From positions 67,634,454-67,698,453 of the forward strand of contig CM031620.1 in assembly GCA_018398815.1 (NCBI GenBank): a stretch of DNA of 64,000 nucleotides, written 5' to 3'. The translations under genes and the position numbers were made by a program. Every line of letters starts with the position of its first letter. Positions within the stretch are counted from its first letter, which is position 1. The notes beneath the pieces are model-generated. The model did no database searches. It was not told where the DNA came from and was given only the letters and a program-made list of their open reading frames with translations. Below are positions 20,800 to 30,864 of the stretch, one piece after another. The stretch comes from Conus ventricosus. Lineage: Eukaryota > Mollusca > Gastropoda > Neogastropoda > Conidae.

Positions 20800-21043
20800 A
20801 TGGCGGATTATTATTTGTTTAAAATGATGGAGTCAATAAATAAAGACATGGAGTCTATAAAAGACATTTCCATAGACCAGAATTGTAATCAATGCGGTTG
20901 CTTAGGATGTAAGAACTTCATTAAGATCTATGCTAACCCAATCTCACGCCAATGGCGTTAAGCAAGATATTCTCAGTGATGACGCGTTTTTTGAGGCGTG
21001 TGTGTACTATATTAGACATTTACTATTTAAGATAAAAACATAG
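20800..21043 (+). pseudogene. Small Cys-rich Polinton ORF, frameshifted
   Basis: A short frame from the ATG at 20800 gives 53 codons to TAA at 20959-20961. It contains CNQCGCLGCKNF, a possible zinc-binding Cys cluster. A frame change near 20940 would extend it by about 27 codons to TAG at 21041. TTTTATAAAAA lies 8 bp upstream of the start, matching the promoter-like motif seen at other starts, which is the best reason to think it is real. Confidence 0.5.
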
Positions 21044-21054
21044 ATTGTATTTTT

Positions 21055-21293
21055 TGATAATTATAAGATAACTTGAATAAGAACTTGAGTAAAAACTTGA
21101 TTAAGAACTTTATTAAGAACTTGGGGTAACTTAATTAAGAACTTAATTAAAGAACTTGTAGTGACTTGATTAAAAACTTAACTAAGAACTTAAGGCGACT
21201 TAAGGCAACTTAATCAAGAACTTATTAAAACTTGAGGAGACTTAATTAAGAACTTGATAAATAATTATAAGTTGAAGAGACTTGATTAAGAAC
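21055..21293. repeat. Degenerate ACTTGATTAAGA repeats in the Polinton right arm
   Basis: About 240 bp built from variants of AACTTGATTAAGAACTT and AACTTAATTAAGAACTT, many locally palindromic (TTAATTAA). Non-coding and AT-rich. It lies between the last gene and the right inverted repeat, where an origin or transcription terminator could sit; function unknown. Confidence 0.75.
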
Positions 21294-21295
21294 TT

Positions 21296-21585
21296 AGAAC
21301 ACTGCACTACACTACACTGCACAGCACTACACTACACTGCACTACACTACACTGCACAGCACTACACTACACTGCACTACACTACACTACACAGCACTGC
21401 ACTGCACTACACTACACACCGCTGCTCAGCCCTCTCAACACGCTCTTCAGGTGGTTCACGCTGCACTACACTGCACTGCGCTGCACTGCACTACACAACC
21501 CTGCACTACACAGCACTACACTACACAACACTACACTACACAGCACTACACTACACAGCACTACACTGCACTGCACTGGATCGCA
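21296..21585. repeat. ACTACACTGC-type satellite in two blocks
   Basis: Repeats of CACTACACTGCACAG words at 21296-21418 and 21461-21580, separated by 40 bp of unique sequence (CGCTGCTCAGCCCTCTCAAC). It lies inside the Polinton near its right end. Positions 21590-22044 hold no gene I can support; the phrase CTGGTTTTATCT recurs at about 21641 and 21820. Confidence 0.85.
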
Positions 21586-22044
21586 GCGCCGTTCAGCTCA
21601 AGCTTTGCTAAACAAGACGACTGTTACACTGTAAAACACAGGCTGGTTTTATCTCGCTACTGCGCATGCCCAGTGGAATTGAAGAGAGTGAAGTATGTAG
21701 AATTGTTTACAACGACACAGCTGGCACGGTCCCAGCAAGTCAGCTAAGCGAACCAAGTCAATGTCAGGCAGGCCGCAAAGCGTGTCTGTGATGTCACTAC
21801 AGCGTACTGCCGGCAGGCTGGTTTTATCTTGCTGGACTCAAGTACACTGTAATTAAGTAATCAGGTGACGGTCTATTGACGGGTCTCTGCAGGTGTGTGG
21901 AAAATCCGGCCAGCTTTGCCTAGTGTTTGTCTTGTCATATGCTTGACGCGCGCTACTGTTTCGGAAGAGAGGTTATCGTCATGCGCGCGCTCGCGCCGAA
22001 TGTTGGTATGTGCGGCGGTTGTTGTTTTCATTGCATTGTGTCGG

Positions 22045-22352
22045 GTGTGGATTTTATGCCAGAAATATAACTTGGTTTTAAAAAGACTTTAAAGAGCAGT
22101 TAAAGATGAAAATGATGTTATTGAAAACGAACAGGAAAACGCAGGATTAAGCAAAAATTAAAATCTGAACAGTTTAGTAAATTAGTATTAAAAACGGATA
22201 ACCCTACACAGTATGTATGTTTGTAGATAATCGTTATTTTTTAGTTATTGAAGTCTTACTTGTCAGAGAACAGCATTTTACCAATCCTGGGTCACTTCGT
22301 CCGAAACTGGTTGAGGACGAAGTGAGCCAGGATTGGTAAAATGCTGTTCTCT
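22045..22352 (-). repeat. Right terminal inverted repeat with hairpin end
   Basis: This is the reverse complement of 1956-2316, with the hairpin end at 22265-22352 exactly complementary to the left one, including loop orientation. The ATPase-derived part (22045-22225) has substitutions and a deletion of about 55 bp relative to the left copy, so it encodes no complete domain. Confidence 0.95.
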
Positions 22353-22357
22353 CCCTG

Positions 22358-22997
22358 CGTGAGACTTGAATTGTAGACCTGTGATTTTCTCACTTTGAGG
22401 GCAGTGGGTTTGGGCTTTCCACTAAACCAGCTGTCGCTATGAAGAGACCGATTTCAAATAGTTCAAGTTGTAAAAGTCCTGGATGTATGACGCAATGATG
22501 TCAAGTAGGGGTAAAGCCTGATGACAAACTTAAGTAACAAACGAATTTATGTCCAGCCAAACTGTCTCAATCGGTATGTCTGGAATTTATTTAGTTCTAC
22601 TTCAGTGTGAATATTCTGAACTAAGAATTAGAGCTGTGAATTTGGGAATTGTGGATGTGATGTTACGAACTAAAAATAATATTTTCAACCTTTCCACTAG
22701 AGAACCATCAACAAGATTTTTATGTACTATGTTTAAGTGATACACCTTTTCTTTTTAAAGAAAAATTAGTTTGACCCAGTCAGTAATTGTCAGTTGTGTC
22801 GGAACTAAATTTTGGATAGGAACTTTGAATGTTGAAGCTTTATTTTTCATTGCCAGCAAACTTTGAATATAGAAGTATTATTTAATTTTTCTCTGCCAAC
22901 AAACTGTACTTAATTAACTGTGTTGCATTATCAAATTGTACTTAAGTGTATTGTAAGTTCAAAAGCTTTTGAAATTGAGCATTTATTTTTTGGAAAG
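22358..22997. other. Flanking sequence, no feature seen
   Basis: Right flank of the Polinton. AT-rich, no repeat or convincing coding frame. A 63-codon plus-strand frame at 22549-22740 shows no recognisable motif. Confidence 0.5.
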
Positions 22998-23187
22998 GCA
23001 GAGGAACAGTTTAAAAAGTTAAAAGCCAAAGAGGAGCAGGCCAGCAAGAGAACATGGAAAGAGGAAGTTGGTTGATGCTGTTGAAAAATCTCACAGATCA
23101 CGGATCAGTGACATAGTCATTAGTGAAACATCTGGCTCAAAGCTGCACCACTTCAACACAGTGTCTCCGGACAGTGATTGCTTGTAA
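22998..23187 (+). other. Possible host exon remnant
   Basis: A Glu/Lys-rich frame starts after an AG (EEQFKKLKAKEEQ) and, with one frame change near 23068, continues as a polar segment (VEKSHRSRISDIVISETSG) to TAA at 23185. Codon-like composition contrasts with the flanks. I cannot identify the protein. It could be a terminal exon or chance. Confidence 0.25.
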
Positions 23188-23334
23188 CTGCATATAATCA
23201 CTTAGACAGTGAGCCCTCGCAGACTGGAAACTTTAACCAGTTGACATGCCTACTGTTGCTGCAGCTTTCTAGCAATTCACTAAGAGTGTTATTAGGCACC
23301 TCCACAGCAAGCATGTCTTCTCAGGTGAGCATGT

Positions 23335-23346
23335 TCGTATATACAC
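23335..23346 (+). repeat. Target-site duplication, left of LINE copy B
   Basis: TCGTATATACAC is repeated at 29597-29608. The preceding bases differ (T versus C), giving a 12-bp duplication. Confidence 0.95.
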
Positions 23347-23583
23347 CCCTCGGGGGTTGCGACCTTGTCGTGGTCGGAGGGCTTGCGCGGTCCAGTGATC
23401 CCTTAGGCTTTGCTGGCGGGGGCATCAATACTTGGTGATAGGCTGGTTTTTTCCAACTGCTTCTAGGCCTGTGAAGTCCAGATGCTGCCTGGCCTAAGCA
23501 TAACGTGGTAAGGAGTTGATGCCCCTGGTAGGGCTTCCCATGTCAGATAGGCTAAGGGTAAGGATCCTGACTAAGAGTAACCC
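23347..23583 (+). ncRNA. Predicted HDV-like ribozyme, LINE copy B
   Basis: The same fold as at 5153: P1 CCCTC with GAGGG (23347-23351, 23377-23381), P3 GACC/GGTC with loop TTGTCGT (23361-23375), P2 GGGTTGC (23354-23360) with GTAACCC (23577-23583), and P4 base CAGTGATCC (23393-23401) with GGATCCTG (23562-23569). Relative to copy A, one P2 base changes A to G, turning an A-U pair into a G-U pair, so pairing is kept. One C of P1 is missing. Confidence 0.5.
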
Positions 23584-24083
23584 GCCTTTCTCCTTTTCTT
23601 CTTTTCTGCCTTTCCTATTTGGCCCTTTTCTATCTTCGTCTCCCCTTCAAGTCTTCTTATCCACACTCCTTTTCTCTCTGTGGTCTCCTTAAGATCCGCC
23701 GCGTTTGCCGTGCGGTGCGACCTGTGTCGGAGGGGAATGAGATCCTGGTGATTGAGAGGGCCTGTGCTCTCAACACATCACTTTGGCTCGGACCTCTCCT
23801 AGACAGGAAGTACACTTTGGCCCGGGTGTACTACTCGGCTCCCCTTCTTGGGGGTGGGTCAAGACGGGCAGTTCCCCTGCTGGCCATGTGAACCCCTGCA
23901 GTGCTCAGCTCTCTGTTCCCGGGGAGTTGAGCATGATCAGGGGGATAGGGGTAGTAGTGTTCTGTTTGTCGTATGTCTCTCCCGAAGCCTGGAAGGGGTC
24001 AAGACAGTGATTCTTGGCCCTGGCCCCTTAGTTGGACTCCAAGGTGGGTGGGTAAGGGAGGGATGAATTACAATAAACTCAAT

Positions 24084-25410
24084 ATGGCTCTTTCAAAATC
24101 AATCCCCCAAAAAAGAAGAGGAAGGCAGCATCCCCTATTTCAGGGGATTTCGATTCTGATAGTGATTCAGATACTGAAGTGCGACAGAGGACAGGTTTCT
24201 GGGCTTCCTGGCTAGTAATGGAAGGGACAGAGCAGGAAAGACCCCTTTCAGCTCTGAGCCCTTTTGCCATACAAAAGGGCTTTCAAGGTTTGGCAGGTGA
24301 CCCTCGGTCCATCAAGAGGTTGCGGAATGGCTCGTTCCTTATTGAGTGTAAATCACAGAAACAGTCTGAACAGCTGCTGAAGGCAACAAAATTAGTGGAC
24401 AGGGAGATCAGGGTAACTCCCCACAAACAATTAAATTCATCAAAAGGCGTGATTCGCTGCAGGGATTTATCTGGTGTCTCGGAGGCAGAAATTAAATCGG
24501 AGCTGGCGTCCCAGGGTGTGACCGAGGTGCGCAGGGTGACAGTAAAGAAGGGTGCAGAAAGAGTGGCCACCAACACCCTCTTTCTGACATTCTGCAACCC
24601 TGTGCTGCCTCCGGTCATCAAAGTCGGCTATCTGAATGTTCGGGTTCAGTTATATGTTCCGTCCCCGTTGAGGTGCTTCAGGTGCCAGAAGTTTGGCCAT
24701 GTCAGGGACCGCTGTTCTGAGCAGGAGGTGTGTGGTATTTGCTGCAAGGCAACCCATGATGGGCCGTGTCAAGATCCGGCACATTGTGCTAACTGCGGTG
24801 GCGACCATCCCTCCTCTTCCCGAAATTGTCCTTTTTGGATTCAAGAATCTGCTATACAACGAGTCAAAACGGAAAAGAAGATCTCATTTTTTGAAGCCCG
24901 CAAACAGGTTGTGGGCAGTCAGACGCCGACAGCTTCTTCCTATGCTTCGGCCGTAAAGAAAGTGTCCACTCGATCAGTCTGCTGCCAGACTGATGACTTT
25001 ACGTTTTCAAAGACATTGCAAGTAAGATCTGTCAATTCTGGTGGTAGCAAGTCCACCACCTTCCAACCCAAACTGACTGCCCCTGGTGGAGGCAGAAAAT
25101 CCGCCACCCCTCAGACTGCCCAGCAGTCTACAACATCTGCTGCTGGGCAGACTAAAAAACCAGCACTCCCGCCTCGAACTCCCTATCCAGTGCCCGTGCG
25201 GGCAAGGGAGTTCCACCCAGCGTGGAGATGGTGGAGATGAAGAAGAAACCTCCACCATCTCCCAAATCCAGACCTCCACCATCTCCAAACTCCAGGCCTT
25301 TGTCACCTGCGGGCAAGTCTGCCAGCAGGTCCAAAGACCAACACAGTCCAGTTAAACTAAATAATAAATTCTCTCCATTGGACGCAGACGTTGAGGAGGA
25401 GATGACCTGA
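24084..25410 (+). pseudogene. LINE family 1 ORF1 protein, copy B (frameshifted)
   Basis: Same architecture as the copy A protein: basic N-terminus, RRM-like middle, CCHC knuckles (24674-24830; CFRCQKFGH, CGICCKATH, CANCGGDHP), Pro-rich end. The N-terminal 30 codons need a frame change near 24110. A lost TG near 25188 moves the Pro-rich end (from about 25222) into another frame, terminating at the TGA at 25408-25410. Unlike copy A, the CCCC run near 25082 is intact, so the two copies broke independently. Confidence 0.85.
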
Positions 25411-26380
25411 TCTCTCTCCTTTTCGCCCTCTGCACCATGGATAATACAATATTCCATTGGAATATCCGTGGTCTAAATTCCAACTTTGAGGAGCTGCAGC
25501 TTCTGTGTCATTCTATAAAACCTTCCGTCGTGGCTCTTCAAGAAACCCAAATTCAAAGCCAGAAGACCTTTACTCTTTCTGGCTTTAATATTCTTTCAAA
25601 CCTGCACAACCATCCACGTTGGGACTGTCGGGCGGTGTTGCCCTTCTCCTTCACAAAACTTTGTTGTATAGTCCTGTCGCTCTGTCTACCTCCCTTCAGG
25701 CTGTAGCTGCGAGAGTCACTCTCCACAAGACTGTAACAATCTGTTCTCTTTATCTACCTCCATCTGTCCCGGTTTGTCGTCAGGACCCTTGTCAGTCTGT
25801 TAGGGGAACTTCCTCGACCTTTTTTGCTGTTGGGTGACTTTAACGGTCACAACCCTCTTTGGGGTAGTACCGGTTCGTCATCCAGAGGTCTGCTGATTGA
25901 GGATGTCCTTTCGGATTTGGATTTGTGTTGTCTGAACGACGGATCTGCAACTTACCTCCATTCTTCCACAGGTTCACTTTCGTGTTTAGATTTGTCGGTT
26001 TGTGACCCCTCGCTGGTCCTGGACTATGAGTGGTCTGTCCATGACGATCTGCACGGAAGTGACCATTTCCCTGTCCTTCTACAACCTGTAATAACTGAAC
26101 ACGTCTCTGTCTCTCAGCATCTAAATTATAAGAAAGCAAACTGGGATCTATTTGCAGCCACTGTTTCTAAGGAGTTCCAGGACACTGATTTTTTTCAGAG
26201 TCCGGACCCAGCTGAATCACTGACTAACACTATGATCAAATGTGCTAAGGCCTGTATTCCAGTGTCTCCCGATAAACTTCAAATGCCAAAAACACCCTGG
26301 TTCGATTCAGAATGCCAACAAATTTCCAAAGTTAGAAAACGGGCTCAGCGTCAGGTATACCAACGACCTTCGGGTCCCAA

Positions 26381-26476
26381 CTGAAAAACAGTCTCTGTCT
26401 CTCAGCATCTAAATTATAAGAAAGCAAACTGGGATCTATTTGCAGCCACTGTTTCTAAGGAGTTCCAGGACACTGG
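26381..26476 (+). repeat. 96-bp templated duplication inside copy B ORF2
   Basis: This stretch repeats 26095-26187 (including TCTCTGTCTCTCAGCATCTA and the following 70 bp) and replaces about 9 bp present in copy A. The source lies 285 bp upstream in the same element. Confidence 0.9.
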
Positions 26477-26606
26477 ACATCAGAAACTCCGTGCTAAATC
26501 AAGACCACACTTTAAAATCAGTAAACGTCGGTCCTGGAGAAGCTTCTGCTCCAGGCTGACATCAAAAACTTCCAAGAAAAAAGTGTGGAACATCATTAAA
26601 AAAATC

Positions 26607-26771
26607 ATCCCCCGAAGTCGGAGTGTGGCTGCCCATGTGGCGGGGTAATCAAAAACGGTCACACACGTAATGTTCTCATCCCCAGCTGATGCATTTGTGC
26701 CGTAGTGTTCAAATGCTTCGGCTGTTCGGATGATCCCTGGAGTCTTTTAGCCAGGGTACGACAACAACAAC
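26607..26771 (+). mobile_element. 165-bp SINE-like insert in LINE copy B
   Basis: Unrelated sequence interrupts ORF2 and is flanked by the 12-bp repeat ATTAAAAAAATC (26595-26606 and 26772-26783). It begins ATCCCCCGAAGTCGGAGTG and ends in a short (ACA)n tail, typical of a short retrotransposed element. I recognise the GGAGTGTGGCTGCCCATGTG motif as similar to molluscan interspersed repeats, without certainty of family. Confidence 0.8.
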
Positions 26772-29596
26772 ATTAAAAAAATCAAAGGGAAGAACACCTG
26801 TCCCACTGTGAACCATCTCAAGTTTGCTGACTCTTTAATAACCGAGAAAAAAGCAGTTGCTAATTTGCTGGCTTCAACCATAGAAAAGAATTCCTCCTCT
26901 TCTAACAAATCAACCACTTTTGTCAAAAATAAAACCCTTAAAGAAAAATCACCCTGCAACTTTTCGTCCGACAACATGGCAGACTACAATCTTCCTTTCA
27001 CTTTAAATGAACTGAAATCTGCCTTACTTTCTTGCAGCGATTCCTCTCCAGGTATAGATGAAATCCATTATCAGCTGTTGAAACATCTTCCGCTAGAAGG
27101 TCTGAACATACTGCTACAGGTCTACAACCATGTGTGGACTACAGGTTTTTTTCCACCCTCTTGGCGAAAAGCTCTCATTATTCCAATTCCCAAACCTGGA
27201 AAAGATCTTTCTAATCCTTCAAATTACCGTCCCATAGCTTTGACCAGCTGTGTTTGTAAATTGATGGAAAAATGGTCAATGCTAGGCTCATGTGGAAACT
27301 TGAAACCGATGGCCTTTTGGCGAAAGAACAGTGTGGTTTCCGCAAACATCGGAGTACAGTTGACCATTTGATTCGTCTGGAATCTGCCCTTCGGAACTCC
27401 TTTTTGAACAGACAGCATACAGTGGCAATTTTCTTCGACTTGGAGAAGGCCTACGATACCACCTGGAAGTCGGGGATACTTCATGATCTCCACGATCTGG
27501 GTTTTCGAGGTCATCTTCCGCTTTTTATTCAAAATTTTTGGCAGAATGACAGTTTCAGGTCCGGGTTGGCACCACTCTCTCTGATGTCCACGAGCAGGAG
27601 TTGGGTGTTCCCCAGGGGAGCATACTGTCTCCTGCCCTCTTTAGTATTAAAATCAACAACATTGTTCAATCAGTTCAGCAGGGTTCAGACTGCTCATTGT
27701 TTGTGGATGATTTCGCTGTCTACGCAACTGGAAGCCTGTACCCGAGTGTCCAGCGCAGGCTCCAGCTTTGCGTAGATAAAATCCATCGATGGGCGGATGA
27801 AAACGGTTTCACCTTTCTCCAACAAAGACGCAGTGTATTCACTTCCATAATTTCCGTCAGTTTTTCCCAGATCCTGAACTTCAAGTAGGGAAATCTTCCA
27901 TTCCAGCTGTTAAAGAGGCCAAATTTCTGGGAGTCATTTTTGACCAGAAACTCAACTTTCTCAGCCACATCAAAAACCTCAAAACTTCTTGCCAGAAAGC
28001 TGTGAATATTCTGCGGGTCGTAGCGCACACCGACTGGGGCGCTGATAAGAAAACTTTGCTGCACCTCTACAGAGCCTTGGTCCGTTCCAAACTGGACTAC
28101 GGTTGTGCTGTCTACGGCTCCGCAAGACCCTCTTACCTCAAACTCTTGGACCCTATCCACCATCAAGGGCTTCGTCTCTGTCTTGGAGCGTTCCGCACCA
28201 CCCCTGTGTACAGCCTGTATGCAGAGGCGGGCGAACCTTCATTGTCCAACCGCAGGCTGAAACTGTTTTTAAATTATTATATCCGACTGTTCTCAGAACC
28301 GCAGAATCCTGCCTATGACTGTGTCTTTGACCCTCCATTCCAAAGTAAGTTTGAAAACAACCCGAAATGTATTCCGCCGTTTGGTCTTCGTATGCAGCCT
28401 CACGTGCGGAATGCAGGTCTAAACCTGGGAGTAGTTTCCGATTTTTCCAAGTTTCCGGATCAACCTCCGTGGACCTTTTTCACACCAGAGATTCGTTTCG
28501 ATCTTGCAGCTTTTCGCAAAGAGTCTACCAGCTCTCTGGCGTACAAGGCATTGTATGCTGACCTCTGTTCGAAATTCCCATCCTATCAAAAAGTTTTCAC
28601 TGACGGTTCCAAGTCTGAGGATGGAGTGGCCTGTGCAGCCTACTGCCCTGGGGCTCCTTCTCAGATACTGTTGGAACATATCCATTCCGATGCTTCTGTC
28701 TATTCTGCTGAACTTACTGCTCTGGTACTGGCTTTGAAGATAATCTCACATTCTTCAAAGAGGGACTTTCTGGTTCTGTCGGATTCGCTGTCAGCTTTGG
28801 AAGCCATAGCTGGCCGCAACCTTCAGCATCCAGAACTTTTGCATTTCTTTGAACTTTTTAGCAAGTTGAAAGCGGACGGTTACAACATTACTCTTGCTTG
28901 GGTTCCTGGTCATGTTGGCATCGGCGGGGAACGAAATGGTTGATCGTTTAGCCAAGAACGCCACAAGAGAAAAACTGTCCAACATTTATATCCCCTGTTC
29001 AGATGTGCAACCCAAAGTTAACGATTATGTGAGAGACCTCTGGCAGGAGGATTGGAACACACAGACGAGTAACAAACTCTTTCAGATCTGTCCAAACCTT
29101 AAGGACTTCCTCCCATCCACGTCGGGAGGTCGTAAAGAGGAAACGGTTCTGTGCCGGCTGCACACCGGCCATTCGTATTTTACCCATGCTTACCTTTTAA
29201 AGAGTGAAGAAGCTCCGTGGTGCATTCCATGTCATGCGCCACTCACAATGAAACATGTTCTTTTAGAGTGTTGGGACTTGCACGATGTGAGACACAAACA
29301 TTTTACAGCGGAGTCCATGAAGATCCTGTTCAGGATGTCCCGCCTGATGTGATCCTTGAGTTTTTGAGAGAGATTAATATTTTCATCTGATTTAAGATTT
29401 TACGGAAGAAAGATTTTTAACAAAGTTTCTGGTGCGTTTGTAGACGATGTCATTTAATGAGATGTATGAAAGTGTTGTTGTTTTTTTTTTTTTTTTTTTT
29501 TTTAATATGACTGGTGAGTTGATTTTAACGTGGTGACAGCCCTGTTGTGGCCCTTTGCGGTCGGCTGGGCTATAAGCAACATTATCTTATCTTATC

Positions 29597-29608
29597 TCGT
29601 ATATACAC
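29597..29608 (+). repeat. Target-site duplication, right of LINE copy B
   Basis: Second copy of TCGTATATACAC; see 23335-23346. The following stretch, 29609-29936, holds nothing I recognise. Confidence 0.95.
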
Positions 29609-29936
29609 TTTACACTGGTCTGGAGCAGATGTATTCTTACTCTTCAGGAACTAGAGGATTACCAGCTGAAAAGAACATTGCATGAGGACTTCTTTTGATA
29701 TGTGATATAGGCATAAACTGTATGTTTGCATGACATTAGTGAAAAATGTGTATCGTGCATTTTGCAGTAATGAAAGGTGTGACCTGGAAGTGAATGGAAG
29801 GGGAAATACTACTCACATGCACGCTTACCAGCCTCATCCACCCTTGTTCATTACTCATAAATCCCACACTTTTGTCTTGCCATTGTTACATCCTCTTCTC
29901 ACCCACTCTGTTCAATTGTCCAAAGTACAATGGTTA

Positions 29937-30192
29937 GTACAGTGGGAACTTTGAGCAGTGACGTCCAGATATCTTTACAAGCAAAAGAGACGCAGTCTTA
30001 GTACAGTGGGAACTTTGAGCAGTGACGTCCAGATATCTTCACAAGCAAAAGAGACGCAGTCTTAGTACAGTGGAACTTTGAGCAGTGACGTCCAGATATC
30101 CTTTACAAGCAAAAGAGACGCAGTCTTAGTACAGTGGGAACTTTGAGCAGTGACGTCCAGATATCTTTACAAGCAAAAGAGACGCAGTCTTA
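29937..30192. repeat. 64-bp tandem repeat, four copies
   Basis: Units start at 29937, 30001, 30065 and 30129 (GTACAGTGGGAACTTTGAGC). They are almost identical; the third lacks a G and gains a C, and the second has TTC for TTT. Positions 30193-30775 hold no supported feature. Confidence 0.95.
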
Positions 30193-30775
30193 AAGGAAGG
30201 CATTGCTTTCCAACCATTCCTTTTTTTTCTGGAATTTCCAGATTTTAGACATTATTTCCAAAATCCTGAATTTTGTGGAATTTTTTTTTCAAAATTTGAT
30301 TTAAAGGGGTTGGATTTGGGGTGTCCTTTTTAAAAACGGATGTTGAAGTATTGTAGAATTAAGCCCAAATTATCTTATGTGATTGTCAGCTATTGCATGC
30401 TGTGGATGTTGCCTGTTTTTTTTACTCCACATTTGTGAGCATAAGCACTATAGTTTTAACATCGCTCTCAGTCAAAACACAAACGACCCGCTCTTTAGCC
30501 AACCCCACCCCCCTTCATACCCTGGTTCTCGAATTTTTGACTCCAGAAGGTTTGCAGCTATTGGAAGGCAGTATCATGGCATAGAACCATCCAAATGATA
30601 CACAGAAGTCCTTAGAGATCAGGTGGCCTGACACAGTCAAGCCAGGTATACTGACGCAGCAGCAGGAGTCAACTGTAAATGTACCAAGATGATCTCCAAG
30701 TGCTGTCTGTGAATGCTTTGATATTTACACTTGAATGCCCTCTTCGTCAACCCTATCCTCCCCACTTTGTACCCA

Positions 30776-30808
30776 TCTTCTTCTTCTTCTTCTTCTTCTT
30801 CTTCTTCT
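30776..30808 (-). repeat. (TTC)n microsatellite, probable LINE 2 tail
   Basis: About eleven TTC units on the plus strand, i.e. (GAA)n on the minus strand, directly downstream of the LINE family 2 coding end. This position and composition fit a retrotransposon 3' tail. Confidence 0.75.
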
Positions 30809-30864
30809 GCGTTCCAGAATCATGACTTGCATTTCCAGACCAGTTTGATGGATGAAGATCCTCT

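Larger units (their letters stand above)
1951..22357. mobile_element. Polinton/Maverick element, about 20.4 kb with an internal LINE
   Basis: The element proper spans 1956-22352 and is bounded by matching terminal inverted repeats and by the direct repeat CCCTG (1951-1955 and 22353-22357), taken as the target-site duplication. Without the nested LINE (5153-11142 plus its duplication) it is about 14.4 kb, in the usual Polinton range. It carries the Polinton hallmark set: FtsK/HerA-type packaging ATPase, double-jelly-roll capsid protein, protein-primed polymerase B and DDE integrase, plus small accessory genes. Polintons usually make 6-bp duplications; five are visible here. An adenovirus-type protease was not found. 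Frameshifts in most long genes suggest an inactive copy, although some may be sequencing errors. Confidence 0.95.
25437..29390 (+). pseudogene. LINE family 1 ORF2, copy B (broken by inserts)
   Basis: Endonuclease, RT and RNase H domains in the same order as copy A, with motifs GDFNGHNPLW, FFDLEKAYD, GVPQGSILSP, FVDDF, TDGS, AELTAL and SDSLSAL. Frames break near 25603, 25790, 26381 (duplication), 26607 (SINE-like insert), 27270, 27538, 27820-27840, 28928 (an extra G in the RNase H segment) and 29335. The RNase H region (about 28600-28950) is otherwise well preserved. It cannot encode a complete protein. Confidence 0.9.
23347..29596 (+). mobile_element. LINE family 1, copy B, about 6.25 kb
   Basis: A full-length copy of the same family as copy A, with the same 5' end, both ORFs, poly(T) run (29480-29503) and tail. 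It differs by a 165-bp SINE-like insertion at 26607-26771 and a 96-bp templated duplication at 26381-26476, both in ORF2, which account for most of its extra length. Outside these it is highly similar to copy A, so the two inserted recently. Its target lies in ordinary sequence outside the Polinton. Confidence 0.95.

Noticed and set aside
21282..21747. Open frames of 109 and 98 codons
   Set aside because: They read through the ACTACACTGC satellite (Leu/His/Tyr/Thr repeats) and are not genes.
21895..22092. 65-codon frame ending in WILCQKYN
   Set aside because: Its end is the decayed ATPase fragment in the right inverted repeat; the rest has no support.
22045..22225. A second ATPase gene at the right end
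   Set aside because: Only the C-terminal part is present, with a deletion and frame breaks, and without Walker motifs.
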